From: Enterococcus diestrammenae
GTDB taxonomy: Bacteria > Bacillota > Bacilli > Lactobacillales > Enterococcaceae
Direction of reading: 5' to 3'
Assembly (NCBI RefSeq): GCF_009933255.1
Contig: NZ_MAEI01000054.1
Coordinates: 375,355-439,354 of the forward strand
Length of the DNA stretch: 64,000 nt
Part shown: in pieces, positions 34,927 to 42,945 of the stretch
Numbering within the stretch: the first letter of the stretch is position 1
Layout of the letters: every line of letters begins with the position of its first letter
Position numbers and translations under genes: made by a program
Notes under the pieces: generated by a model
Seen by the model: the letters and a program-made list of their open reading frames with translations, nothing else
Database searches by the model: none
What the model was told of the DNA's origin: nothing

Positions 34927-35349
34927 ATGAGCTTAGATTATTCAGATCGTGGAAAACAACCAGTTGTAGCAGACATTGAAGCATTGACCCTTGAAAACGA
35001 CAATTACCGGACGACCATCTGGACCGGCGATAAGTTGCAAGTCACCGTGATGGCCATCCAACCTGGCGATGACATCGGCCTTGAAATCCACCACGGCATC
35101 GATCAATTTTTGCGCATCGAATCCGGGACAGGCTTGTGCAAAATGGGACCCGCCGCAGACAATCTGACTTTTCAACAACCAGTCAAAGACGATGACGCCA
35201 TCTTTGTGCCTGCCGATACTTGGCACAATGTGGAAAACACCGGGACAGAACCTTTGAAACTTTATACCATCTATGCCGGACCAGATCACGTCAAAGGTAC
35301 GGTGCATCCGACGCATGAAGATGCCCGCAACGATCCTAACGAAAGCTGA
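34927..35349 (+). CDS. Single-domain cupin protein
   Basis: A 140-residue protein with one conserved beta-barrel. LEIHHGIDQFLRIESGTG is cupin motif 1 and DTWHNVENTGTEPLKLYTIY motif 2, with three His and one Glu placed to bind a metal. Function in such stand-alone cupins ranges from dioxygenase to sugar isomerase or ligand binding and cannot be told from sequence. TAGGAGG precedes the ATG, with TACAAT about 50 bp upstream. A terminator closes this unit downstream. Confidence 0.82.
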   Translation: MSLDYSDRGKQPVVADIEALTLENDNYRTTIWTGDKLQVTVMAIQPGDDIGLEIHHGIDQFLRIESGTGLCKMGPAADNLTFQQPVKDDDAIFVPADTWHNVENTGTEPLKLYTIYAGPDHVKGTVHPTHEDARNDPNES

Positions 35350-35447
35350 GGCACCTGAAAAAAGTACCAGACTCGCCCAAAAGACGGTAAGGCCGGGGCT
35401 ACGTCGCTACTAATTAGCGTGAAGTTTGGCAAGCTATCAGTAAAAGC

Positions 35448-35486
35448 AGCTGCTCTTTCAATTTTTTATTGAGAGAGCAGCTTTTT
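35448..35486 (+). terminator. Terminator between the cupin gene and asd
   Basis: AGCTGCTCTTTCAAT pairs with ATTGAGAGAGCAGCT, followed by T5. The rest of the 313-bp gap holds only the asd promoter region. Confidence 0.9.
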
Positions 35487-35662
35487 GATTGCACCCGGCA
35501 GGATGATGTGGAACAAGCGCCCATCGACTTAAATGATTACGACCGAAGTACGTCGCGGTTTGGCTAATTCGTTCGGATTTTTCTGACAATTTTAGGGAAA
35601 TCAGCTGTTTTTCCGTGGGGAATGTGGTAGAATGGCACAAATATGACATAGGGGTGTTGTGA

Positions 35663-36715
35663 ATGACTGGTTATAATGTTGCGGTTGTGGGAGCGACTGG
35701 CGCGGTGGGGACCCGCATGATTGAAATGCTGGCACAGTCCACCTTACCATTGGGAGAAGTAAAATTGTTGGCATCGGCCCGTTCAGCTGGCCAGACGCGC
35801 CAATTTAAAGGACAAGACTTAGTAATTGAAGAATTGGTACCGGAATCTTTTGAAGGCGTAGACATTGCCTTGTTTTCTGCGGGAGGCGGCATTTCCAAAA
35901 AATTTGCCCCAGAAGCAGTCAAACGGGGGGCTGTGGTTGTGGATAACACCAGCGCTTTCCGGATGGATCCCGAAGTGCCTTTGGTGGTGCCAGAAGTCAA
36001 TAGCGAGGCATTGAAGGCACACAAGGGAATCATCGCCAATCCCAACTGTTCCACTATCCAAATGATGGTCGCCTTGGAGCCGATTCGCCAAGTAGCTGGC
36101 CTGAAGCGGATCATCGTTTCCACTTATCAAGCCGTCTCTGGTGCCGGTGCAAAAGCGATGGCAGAGCTGAAACGGGAGTCGCAAGCTTATCTGTCAGGCA
36201 CTCCGGTAGCCGACTTGCAACCGGAAATTTTGCCTTGTGGTGGGGACAAAAAACACTATCCGATTGCTTTCAACGCGCTGCCACAAATCGACGTGTTTGC
36301 GGAAGAAGACTACACCTATGAAGAGTGGAAGATGATCAACGAAACCCGCAAAATCATGGAGGACGACACTATCAAAGTGGCCGCAACCTGTGTGCGGATC
36401 CCAGTCTTTGCCGGTCATTCCGAGTCCGTCTATATCGAAACCGAAAAAGTCATCCCGGTCTCTGCGGTGAAAGAACTCTTAGCCAAAGCGCCAGGCGTCG
36501 TCTTGGAAGACGATCCCAGCCAACAAATCTACCCCCAAGCGCTAAATTCGGTGGGTAAAAAAGAAACCTTCGTAGGCCGCTTGCGTCGGGACCTCGACGT
36601 AGCAGAAGGCCTGCACATGTGGGTTGTTTCAGACAACTTGCTAAAAGGCGCCGCTTGGAATTCGGTCCAAATCGCAGAAACCTTGCACGAGCTGGACTTG
36701 GTGCGGGTGCCGTAA
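35663..36715 (+). CDS. asd: Aspartate-semialdehyde dehydrogenase
   Basis: Asd reduces aspartyl phosphate to aspartate semialdehyde, the branch point for lysine/diaminopimelate, threonine and methionine. The protein has 350 residues. VVGATGAVG binds [12 protein letters not shown] places the catalytic Cys at residue 129, and FAGHSESV carries the substrate-site His. AGGGGTG lies upstream of the ATG. It is a single gene with a terminator after it; no dapA, hom or lysC copy is adjacent. Confidence 0.96.
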   Translation: MTGYNVAVVGATGAVGTRMIEMLAQSTLPLGEVKLLASARSAGQTRQFKGQDLVIEELVPESFEGVDIALFSAGGGISKKFAPEAVKRGAVVVDNTSAFRMDPEVPLVVPEVNSEALKAHKGIIANPNCSTIQMMVALEPIRQVAGLKRIIVSTYQAVSGAGAKAMAELKRESQAYLSGTPVADLQPEILPCGGDKKHYPIAFNALPQIDVFAEEDYTYEEWKMINETRKIMEDDTIKVAATCVRIPVFAGHSESVYIETEKVIPVSAVKELLAKAPGVVLEDDPSQQIYPQALNSVGKKETFVGRLRRDLDVAEGLHMWVVSDNLLKGAAWNSVQIAETLHELDLVRVP

Positions 36716-36733
36716 CACTGATTAATAAAAAAG

Positions 36734-36768
36734 AAGCGAATCTCAGGGCTATGCTGAGGTTCGCTTTT
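36734..36768 (+). terminator. Terminator after asd
   Basis: AAGCGAATCTCAG pairs with CTGAGGTTCGCTT, followed by T. Confidence 0.85.
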
Positions 36769-36895
36769 GTTATCTGAAGAAAAGCTTAATCTCTCTTTGA
36801 ATGGGGAAACTCTTTTGACAGGTATTGAAGGAAAGCGTATTCTGAAAGTAGAAAAGAGCACCGCCATTATGGGTCAACCTAAGGAGTGAGAGCAG

Positions 36896-37189
36896 ATGAA
36901 ACGTTATTTAGGAATCGCTTTAGCCGTCATCGCCGTGTTAGGAATTGGTGCGTTAGAAATCAATGATGTCTTGACGTTAACCATGGCGAACTATCTGTTG
37001 GCGGCAGTACTGGTCTTCGGCGGACTGCTAATTGTCGCTTTCAAAATGTATTTTTTATCCAGCATTGTACCGGTCAAAGCTAAAGGCGACTACACCGCTG
37101 AGCAGCAAAAATTGGCACGCGCATCCGGTTGGGTCGTGCTGGGGTTAGGGGTGCTGATCGGTCTATTGACAGCAGTAGGAGTGTTATAA
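36896..37189 (+). CDS. Small membrane protein, unknown
   Basis: A 97-residue protein with hydrophobic segments near residues 5-22, 30-55 and 75-95 and a charged loop (KAKGDYTAEQQKLAR). I do not recognise a family. AAGGAG precedes the ATG at good distance. It is followed after 30 bp by another gene of unknown function, perhaps in one unit. Confidence 0.65.
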   Translation: MKRYLGIALAVIAVLGIGALEINDVLTLTMANYLLAAVLVFGGLLIVAFKMYFLSSIVPVKAKGDYTAEQQKLARASGWVVLGLGVLIGLLTAVGVL

Positions 37190-37219
37190 AATTAGGGGTG
37201 AGAAGGGGTTTAAAAAAAG

Positions 37220-37600
37220 ATGACAGCAAAAAATCAACCAGAACAGGAAACAACTGGAGAAAATGCTGAAGCGGCGATGATCCAATTAGGTTTGACTGGT
37301 GTAGGTCCGGTTAAAATAATCGTCAAAGGGCATGTAGAAAAGACACAGCCTGAGAATGGTGAAGGAAACGGAGCCAGTGAGCAGAGGGCGTTGCCTGCTA
37401 ATTCACCTACAACCAAAATTGCCGTGGTTTCGGTTGTTTTTCTCACTTTAGATGCGACTTTAGCTGAAAGACGTTTACGGGATTTGAAAGCCAGCGACCC
37501 CAGCAGTTGGTATATGGTCTACAGTTGCCCATGGGACACGGATTTGACCACGTTGGCTCACTATCCCTCAGTCGCAGTGACGGCAGAAGATTTTCAATAA
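37220..37600 (+). CDS. Hypothetical protein with disordered N-terminus
   Basis: A 126-residue protein I do not recognise. Residues 1-65 are polar and rich in Glu, Asn and Gly, likely disordered; residues 65-126 look folded (IAVVSVVFLTLDATLAERRLRDL, then DPSSWYMVYSCPWDTDL). The ribosome site is poor, so the start is uncertain. A terminator right after the stop supports a real gene. Confidence 0.5.
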   Translation: MTAKNQPEQETTGENAEAAMIQLGLTGVGPVKIIVKGHVEKTQPENGEGNGASEQRALPANSPTTKIAVVSVVFLTLDATLAERRLRDLKASDPSSWYMVYSCPWDTDLTTLAHYPSVAVTAEDFQ

Positions 37601-37604
37601 AATG

Positions 37605-37647
37605 AGGAAACCATTTCGGAGCAAAAGAAGTGGTTTCCTTGTTTTTT
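37605..37647 (+). terminator. Terminator after the hypothetical gene
   Basis: AGGAAACCA pairs with TGGTTTCCT, followed by a T6 run. Confidence 0.85.
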
Positions 37648-37716
37648 AGTAGTGAAAATGGCCGGCGCTTTGCTATTGATTAACAAAAACAGCAATACTT
37701 TTCCCTTAAATGCTAT

Positions 37717-37770
37717 TTAAGTACATTATACTTAAATGTTTGCCTAATCTGGTGGCTTTCTGATATGATG
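37717..37770 (+). promoter_or_regulatory. Promoter and palindromic operator of the aldo/keto reductase gene
   Basis: TTAAGTACATTATACTTAA is a perfect 7-bp-arm palindrome that ends next to TTGCCT, a possible -35; TATGAT follows after 18 bp. A near-cre sequence (TTGAAAGCGCTGTTA) lies in the 5' leader near 37827. Repression by an unidentified regulator is inferred. Confidence 0.4.
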
Positions 37771-37893
37771 AAGCAAAGATTGGTTGGCCGCTACCAAAAA
37801 AGTAGCGGTAAATTTTTGATTTGGATTGAAAGCGCTGTTATCTTTGCTCCAGATCAACTACCAATCATCAATCATCAGAAAGGGTGTTTGCAG

Positions 37894-38892
37894 ATGTACA
37901 AAGCAGCGGAAAAACGTTATGACGGAGTGCAGGTGCGTCATGCCGGGGATACGGGGCTGATGTTGCCACCGATTTCCTTGGGGCTCTGGCGTCATTTTGG
38001 GAGTCGCGATCCATTGCGTGAGCGACGAGAAGTTATTTTAAAGGCCTTTGACAAAGGCGTCTTTCACTTTGATTTGGCGAACAATTACGGCAATGATGGT
38101 GCCGATTTTGGCTCCACAGAGTCCCTGTTTGGCGAAATTATCAAGCAAGATTTGGGGCCGTATCGCAACGAGCTGGTGATTTCTTCCAAGGCCGGCTACG
38201 AGATTCACGATGGCCCTTTTGGTATCGGCACCTCCCGCAAGTCGTTGTTGCAAGGCATTGACGATTCGTTGCGGCGAATGAATCTGGATTACGTAGATAT
38301 TTATTACGCTCACCGTTACGACGACCGCACGCCGATTGCCGAAACCGTCAAGGCGCTAGATGATATCGTGCGTCAAGGCAAGGCCCTCTACGTCGGGGTG
38401 TCCAACTATGAAAAACCCCAGCTACAAGAAGCCATCGCGTTATTCAAAGAGTTGAAAACACCTTTTGTTTTGGATCAGATGAGTGCCAATATGCTAAAAA
38501 ATGAACCAGAAGAAACCGGACTATTACAGGTTTTACAAGATGCCGGTGCCGGTCTGATTGCCTATGGCCCACTGGCGGAAGGCTTGTTGTCAGAGCGTTA
38601 TTTACAAGGAATTCCTGACACGGTAGCGTTGCATCGCACCAACAAAGACTTGCTGGATCAAGGCAAGGAAGTTTTGGTCCAAAAGCTCAATGATTTGAAC
38701 AACGTTGCCAGCCAAAGAGGCCAAACCCTCAGTCAGCTAGCGTTGGCTTGGTTGTTGAAAGATCCGGTGGTCACTAGCGTCATCATTGGGACCACCAGTG
38801 TCGAGCATTTGGAAGACAACTTAAAAGCTGCGGAAAATCTCACCTTTAATGGTGGCGAAATCGCAGCCATCGAAGGCATTTTGGCTCGGTAA
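37894..38892 (+). CDS. Aldo/keto reductase (YghZ/Gpr-like)
   Basis: A (beta/alpha)8 NADPH-dependent reductase of 332 residues. FDLANNYG carries the catalytic Asp and Tyr, ISSKAGYE the Lys, and YYAHRYD the His; SVIIGTTSVEHLEDN near the end binds NADPH. The opening (YDGVQVRHAGDTGLMLPPISLGLWRHFG) is that of YghZ-type L-glyceraldehyde-3-phosphate/methylglyoxal reductases, which detoxify small aldehydes. The start is the ATG 8 bp after AAAGGGTG, 129 bp inside a longer open frame whose first part is leader. Confidence 0.9.
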   Translation: MYKAAEKRYDGVQVRHAGDTGLMLPPISLGLWRHFGSRDPLRERREVILKAFDKGVFHFDLANNYGNDGADFGSTESLFGEIIKQDLGPYRNELVISSKAGYEIHDGPFGIGTSRKSLLQGIDDSLRRMNLDYVDIYYAHRYDDRTPIAETVKALDDIVRQGKALYVGVSNYEKPQLQEAIALFKELKTPFVLDQMSANMLKNEPEETGLLQVLQDAGAGLIAYGPLAEGLLSERYLQGIPDTVALHRTNKDLLDQGKEVLVQKLNDLNNVASQRGQTLSQLALAWLLKDPVVTSVIIGTTSVEHLEDNLKAAENLTFNGGEIAAIEGILAR

Positions 38893-38930
38893 AACCCGAG
38901 CAGTTGGCTGAAGATGTCCTTATAAAATAA

Positions 38931-38983
38931 CCAAGTAAGCAGGCTAGCTGTGGGCAGGCGGGCCTTGCTAGCTTGGTTTTTTT
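38931..38983 (+). terminator. Terminator after the aldo/keto reductase gene
   Basis: CCAAG and GCTAGC pair with GCTAGC and CTTGG; T7 follows. Confidence 0.65.
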
Positions 38984-39062
38984 CTGTCGATTTGGCTAGT
39001 CTTTTGAGGAGCGGCTTGCTACAATTAACAAAAGATAACTTGCGAAAGAAGGCGTGATTTCC

Positions 39063-39620
39063 ATGGATAATGCTGATGAAAACTTGATGATCCGATCAAT
39101 TCAAGTGGCGGATTTGCCTGAACTATGGGCCCTTAGTTATGGTCCCAAAGCGGATTTGGAGTGGCTGAAATATAACGGACCTTACTTTTAAGACCCGCTT
39201 CAAGACTGGCAAACCTATCGAGAAGGTTGGGGACAGAAGGCCTTGGACAATCCCTTACGTCGCGGAATCCAGTGGCAAGGTGAGTTAGTGGGAGAGGTTT
39301 CTGCTTATTGGTCAGATGGTGACTTGCGGCAGTGGTTGGAGATCGGCATTGTGCTTTACGATCGCCAGTGTTGGGGGCAAAAAATCGGCGAGAGGGCGTT
39401 GAAGTTGTGGCTGACGGAACTTTTTAACCGATTTGACTATTTGCCTCACATCGGTTTTACCACCTGGTCTGGTAATCCGGGAATGATGCGGCTAGGAGAC
39501 AAAGTGGGGATGCAAAAAGAAGGCGTGATTCGTCAGGTGCGCTATTGGCAAGGGCGCTACTACGATTCTGTGAAATACGGCCTTCTGCGGGCGGAATGGC
39601 AGCAGTGGCAAACGAGTTGA
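39063..39620 (+). pseudogene. GNAT-family acetyltransferase with an ochre codon
   Basis: The frame would encode a 185-residue RimJ/RimL-type GNAT acetyltransferase (IRSIQVADLPELW at the start; IGIVLYDRQCWGQKIGERALKLWL is the acetyl-CoA motif). Codon 43 is TAA, after NGPYF and before DPLQDW, and the frame then runs on unbroken. No ribosome site supports a restart. A single substitution from GAA, AAA or CAA would restore it. Confidence 0.82.
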
Positions 39621-39854
39621 AGCAGGGAGAAATAAAAAAAAATGGTTGTGATATTTGCCTTATGGTTCTTGGTATTTTATTGCTGGAAACATTTGAAGAT
39701 TTATAATCGTTCTTAGCCAGTCGAATGAGCCTTCTATGCCTAGAGGATTTTGAATAATTAAGATGGAATTGGAGATAAATGTAGCTGATTGTAAACTAAT
39801 GTATACGTTTATTCGGTTTTGTGGTATAATGATAGGGGATTAGGAGGGATGATA

Positions 39855-40151
39855 ATGGCAACCATCAGAATTGACGATGATTTGAAGCATGAGGCAGATA
39901 AAATGTTTGATGAAGTTGGCATGAACACATCTGTTGCAGTAAAAATTTTTTTGACGAAATTTGTAAAAACCGGTAAATTTCCTTTTGATATTGAAACGTT
40001 ATCTTTTAAACCTACTGCTGAAACGGCGCAAGCTTTTAAAGAAACGGCTAAATTGATTGAACAAAAAGACTTAGCGAATAATGAAGATTTAGACAGCTAC
40101 TTTGCCAGAATGAAAAAAGAAGCAGCTGAGGAATCCCATGTTGAATTATAA
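39855..40151 (+). CDS. RelB/DinJ-family antitoxin
   Basis: A 98-residue ribbon-helix-helix protein: MATIRIDDDLKHEADKMFDE, then VAVKIFLTKFVKTGKFPF, the DinJ signature. It would bind its own promoter and neutralise a YafQ-type toxin. AGGAGGG lies 6 bp before the ATG and TATAAT 30 bp further up. It overlaps the toxin gene by 14 bp. The toxin is broken, so this antitoxin is an orphan unless it controls another toxin. Confidence 0.9.
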   Translation: MATIRIDDDLKHEADKMFDEVGMNTSVAVKIFLTKFVKTGKFPFDIETLSFKPTAETAQAFKETAKLIEQKDLANNEDLDSYFARMKKEAAEESHVEL

Positions 40152-40422
40152 AACGACGACACGCTTTGATAAAGATGTCAAAAAGTTGATTAAGCAAGGA
40201 AAACCTCTAAGAAAGCTACAAAAGGCCATGGAGTTGTTGATTAATGAAGAAGAATTAGGGGGAGAGTATCAGCTTCACCCCTTGGAACCCAAAAATTAAA
40301 TTCCCAAACGTTGGGATATCCACATAGGTGGAAGGAACAGCGATTGGGTTGTTATTTTTTATTATTATGATCAAACCATTATTTTTGAAAGAACTGGCAG
40401 TCATTCTGAGCTATTTAGATAA
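40138..40422 (+). pseudogene. YafQ-type mRNA-interferase toxin truncated by an ochre codon
   Basis: Starting inside the antitoxin gene, MLNYKTTTRFDKDVKKLIKQGKP is a typical YafQ N-terminus. Codon 54 is TAA, after LHPLEPKN; the same frame then continues through WDIHI and IIFERTGSHSELF, which holds the C-terminal catalytic His region of the RelE fold. The 53-residue product lacks the active site. This is probably a neutralised module. Confidence 0.85.
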
Positions 40423-40566
40423 TTTCGTGAACGGATTAAAAGGTCCTCTTTTAAAAACGAGGCTCTTTTTTTGACCAAAAATGTAAAGACTTATTGACAT
40501 CCTGTAAGGGATTCATTACACTCTAAAAGTAATGACTTGTTTACATAAAGAAACGAGGTGATGACT

Positions 40567-40776
40567 TTGATTAAAAATCGGATCAAAGTTTTGCGGGCAG
40601 AGCGGGACTGGACTCAAGAAGAGCTGGCGCAGCGGGTCGGGGTTTCTCGGCAAGCGATAATCTCCATTGAAAAATACAAATACACGCCGTCTTTGGAGTT
40701 GGCTTTTACGATTGCCAAAGTCTTTCAAGTAGCCATCACCGACGTATTTGCACAGGAGGCGGAAAAGGATGAATGA
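40567..40776 (+). CDS. Small XRE-family HTH regulator
   Basis: A 69-residue single-domain HTH protein (KNRIKVLRAERDWTQEELAQ...SRQAIISIEKYKYTPSLELAFTIAKVF). The TTG chosen as start follows GAGGTG by 6 bp and gives the usual family N-terminus; an ATG two codons earlier is an alternative. It overlaps the next membrane protein gene by 8 bp. Such regulator-membrane protein pairs are common and usually autoregulated. Confidence 0.88.
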   Translation: MIKNRIKVLRAERDWTQEELAQRVGVSRQAIISIEKYKYTPSLELAFTIAKVFQVAITDVFAQEAEKDE

Positions 40777-41119
40777 ATTTACCAGAATGCTTGCCATGTT
40801 TGCTTTGGCGGCGGTGTCGCTTTTTGCGGCGAAATATGAAGACAGTAGGCGCCGAGCCAATCAAAATGACGAACGCTGGCAAGCGGTAACTGCTAAAGCC
40901 GATGCCCTGACCTTGCATGCCATTATGATTGTCGCGGTGGCGGTGATGGCTTTGTTGACGCTGGGTAGCTTTGGCTTTGTTCAGCGGATTGGACTGATCC
41001 ATCAATGGTCACAAGCCCAACAGTTATTGCCAATCTTGTTTGGTCTGCTATATCTAGCGCCTTTTGCTATTTTTGCTTTTCGCACATGGGCCTTGATGCA
41101 CTTTGATAAAACCTTGTAG
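40769..41119 (+). CDS. Three-helix membrane protein paired with the HTH gene
   Basis: A 116-residue protein with hydrophobic segments near residues 5-20, 48-70 and 85-108. I do not recognise the family with confidence. AGGAGG lies 10 bp before the ATG, within the end of the HTH gene, so expression is coupled to the regulator. Confidence 0.68.
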   Translation: MNEFTRMLAMFALAAVSLFAAKYEDSRRRANQNDERWQAVTAKADALTLHAIMIVAVAVMALLTLGSFGFVQRIGLIHQWSQAQQLLPILFGLLYLAPFAIFAFRTWALMHFDKTL

Positions 41120-41207
41120 GCAAAAGGTGGCTGGGGGATTGCCAAGCTCTCCTGGCTATGCCACAATAGAAAAAGTTTGAAGCAAGAAATACTGGAGGAA
41201 CAATGGC

Positions 41208-41510
41208 ATGATGATCTTGTTTATTTGTATGATGATACTAGGTGGAGCAGCGTTATATTTTGCGACGAAACCAGAAGTGGGCTTTGGGTATAAAGGCTTA
41301 GCTTACAAAGCATTAGGTAAAAAAGTGTGGTGCTTTTCAAACCGGCTGTGTGGTATTTTGTTATTGGTGGTCGGTGTCGGGGGAAGTATCAGCTATTTTG
41401 CCTTAAATCAACCCAGCAATCGCCGCTTTTTCTGGGCGGGGTTATTGGCCGCTCTTCTATGTTTTTTAATTAGTGATTTAGTGACGATTCAACGTTTTAA
41501 AAACAAATAA
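41208..41510 (+). CDS. Small membrane protein, SdpI-like
   Basis: A 100-residue protein with helices near residues 1-20, 45-65 and 75-92. The segment FGYKGLAYKALGKKVWCFSNRLCG resembles the conserved loop of SdpI-family proteins, whose founding member gives immunity to a killing factor. That resemblance is short, so the call is tentative. GGAGGA precedes the ATG. A shared terminator follows. Confidence 0.5.
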   Translation: MMILFICMMILGGAALYFATKPEVGFGYKGLAYKALGKKVWCFSNRLCGILLLVVGVGGSISYFALNQPSNRRFFWAGLLAALLCFLISDLVTIQRFKNK

Positions 41511-41555
41511 AAAAGGCGGTTCCTCCCAAACTTTTTCTGGGAAGAACCGCTTTTT
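41511..41555. terminator. Bidirectional terminator, SdpI-like gene and SDR gene
   Basis: GCGGTTCCTCCC pairs with GGGAAGAACCGC, flanked by A and T runs, between convergent genes. Confidence 0.88.
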
Positions 41556-41567
41556 ACTTAGTGGTTT

Positions 41568-42335
41568 CTAAACAATACTCATCCCGCCGTCGACCACTAT
41601 AAATTGACCGGAGACATAAGAGGACATGTCGCTGGAGAAATAAAGAATGGTACCGTTGAGTTCGCCTCGTTTTCCTGGACGCCCCAGCGGATTTTGGTAG
41701 TTGTAGCTGTTGAGGAAGTCCTCTGATTTAAAGAGGGTGTTTTCGGTCATTTCTGATTCAAATAACCCAGGACCGATGGCGTTGACCGTGATATTATAAC
41801 GACCATAAGAAGCAGCCATTCCTTTAGTTAGGCCTAAAACGGCAGCTTTTGAAGCGTTATAAGAATGGCGGATGAAGACGTCTTGTTTGTCAGCGATAAC
41901 GGCATTGATGGAGGCAATGTTGATGATTTTGCCGTAATTTTGCGCCATCATGTAAGGGACCGCGTATTTTGAAGCCAAGAAAATCCCTTTCACATTGGTA
42001 TCCATGGACTTATCCCAGTCCGCTTCTGACAATTGATGCACGCCGCCACGGACGGCTACCCCTGCGTTGTTTAGCAAAATGTCGATGCGCCCAAAATGAT
42101 CATGGACCGCGGTGATTGCCGTTTTGACACTGGTTTCATCGGTGACGTCGCATTTGTGGATAAAAGTATCCACGCCAGCTTCTTGCAATTTTCTAGCGAC
42201 ATCTGCTAACTTTTCTTCTCGCCGCGCCAATAAGGCAACCTTGGCGCCGTTTTTCCCGTAAGCTCGGGCCGCATCCGCCCCCAAACCACTGGAAGCCCCC
42301 ACGACTACAGCAACTTTCCCCTTGATATCAAACAA
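41568..42335 (-). CDS. Short-chain dehydrogenase/reductase
   Basis: A classical SDR of 255 residues: GASSGLG binds the nucleotide, NNAG follows, YNASK holds the catalytic Tyr and Lys, and the C-terminus ends in IVVDGGMSIV. The closest general pattern is gluconate 5-dehydrogenase/3-oxoacyl reductase type; substrate unknown. The start is TTG, 4 bp after AAGGAGTGGAG. Longer reading upstream adds an N-terminus not seen in the family. Confidence 0.87.
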   Translation of the reverse strand: MFDIKGKVAVVVGASSGLGADAARAYGKNGAKVALLARREEKLADVARKLQEAGVDTFIHKCDVTDETSVKTAITAVHDHFGRIDILLNNAGVAVRGGVHQLSEADWDKSMDTNVKGIFLASKYAVPYMMAQNYGKIINIASINAVIADKQDVFIRHSYNASKAAVLGLTKGMAASYGRYNITVNAIGPGLFESEMTENTLFKSEDFLNSYNYQNPLGRPGKRGELNGTILYFSSDMSSYVSGQFIVVDGGMSIV

Positions 42336-42945
42336 TGAACTCCACTCCTTACTCAATATTTTGTACTGATTTTTCAAAGTGCGAAAAATCAATTTGATAC
42401 TCGTGCCGTATACCATTGGACTAAGGCGAAGACCGCCAAGTCCAACTGGTAGTTTTATTTGTGTTATTTGTTACAAGGCCATCATACGCCTAACCTAACA
42501 AATTGTAAACGTATTCAAAAAAGTTTTTGGTTTCTTTTGACGAATTGGTTATTACGCCAACCAGCCACCCGGGAAAAAGAAACTTTTCATCAAACTTTCC
42601 AACATTTTTCTTAACCCTTGCCACAAACCTCAACAAATCCGCTGTTTTCGTGTATAATATGTAATGGATGCTTAGGCATGTGATTGACCAATCTGTAAGT
42701 GAGCTGTGTCTCCCTCTCGTAGCGACCGGCTGCCTCAGATAACTTAGTATAACAATAACCTCGCAACAATTTTCAAGACTGAGACTGTCCCTTGAGGATT
42801 TTCCGCGGCCTGTGAAAACAAACCAGAACCCATTTTTCACCCTAGTGGTAGGGGGATTGGCTTTTCCGGCCCTCAAGAAAATCTCTTCGCATGGTCTGCT
42901 GTCGGCAATTGGCGCGACAAATCAAAGAAAGAATAGGTGAGATTT
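42336..42945. other. Long intergenic region with the rnjB leader
   Basis: A TATAAT sits near 42654. The following 290 bp up to rnjB contain no gene but can pair CTTGAGG (near 42791) with CCTCAAG (near 42871). An ATTACGC-type half palindrome lies at 42540-42557. A structured rnjB 5' UTR is the simplest reading. Confidence 0.5.

Noticed and set aside
37765..37893. Longer N-terminus for the aldo/keto reductase
   Set aside because: The extra 43 residues are not seen in the family, and a strong ribosome site precedes the internal ATG; the stretch holds a hairpin and a near-cre site and is leader.
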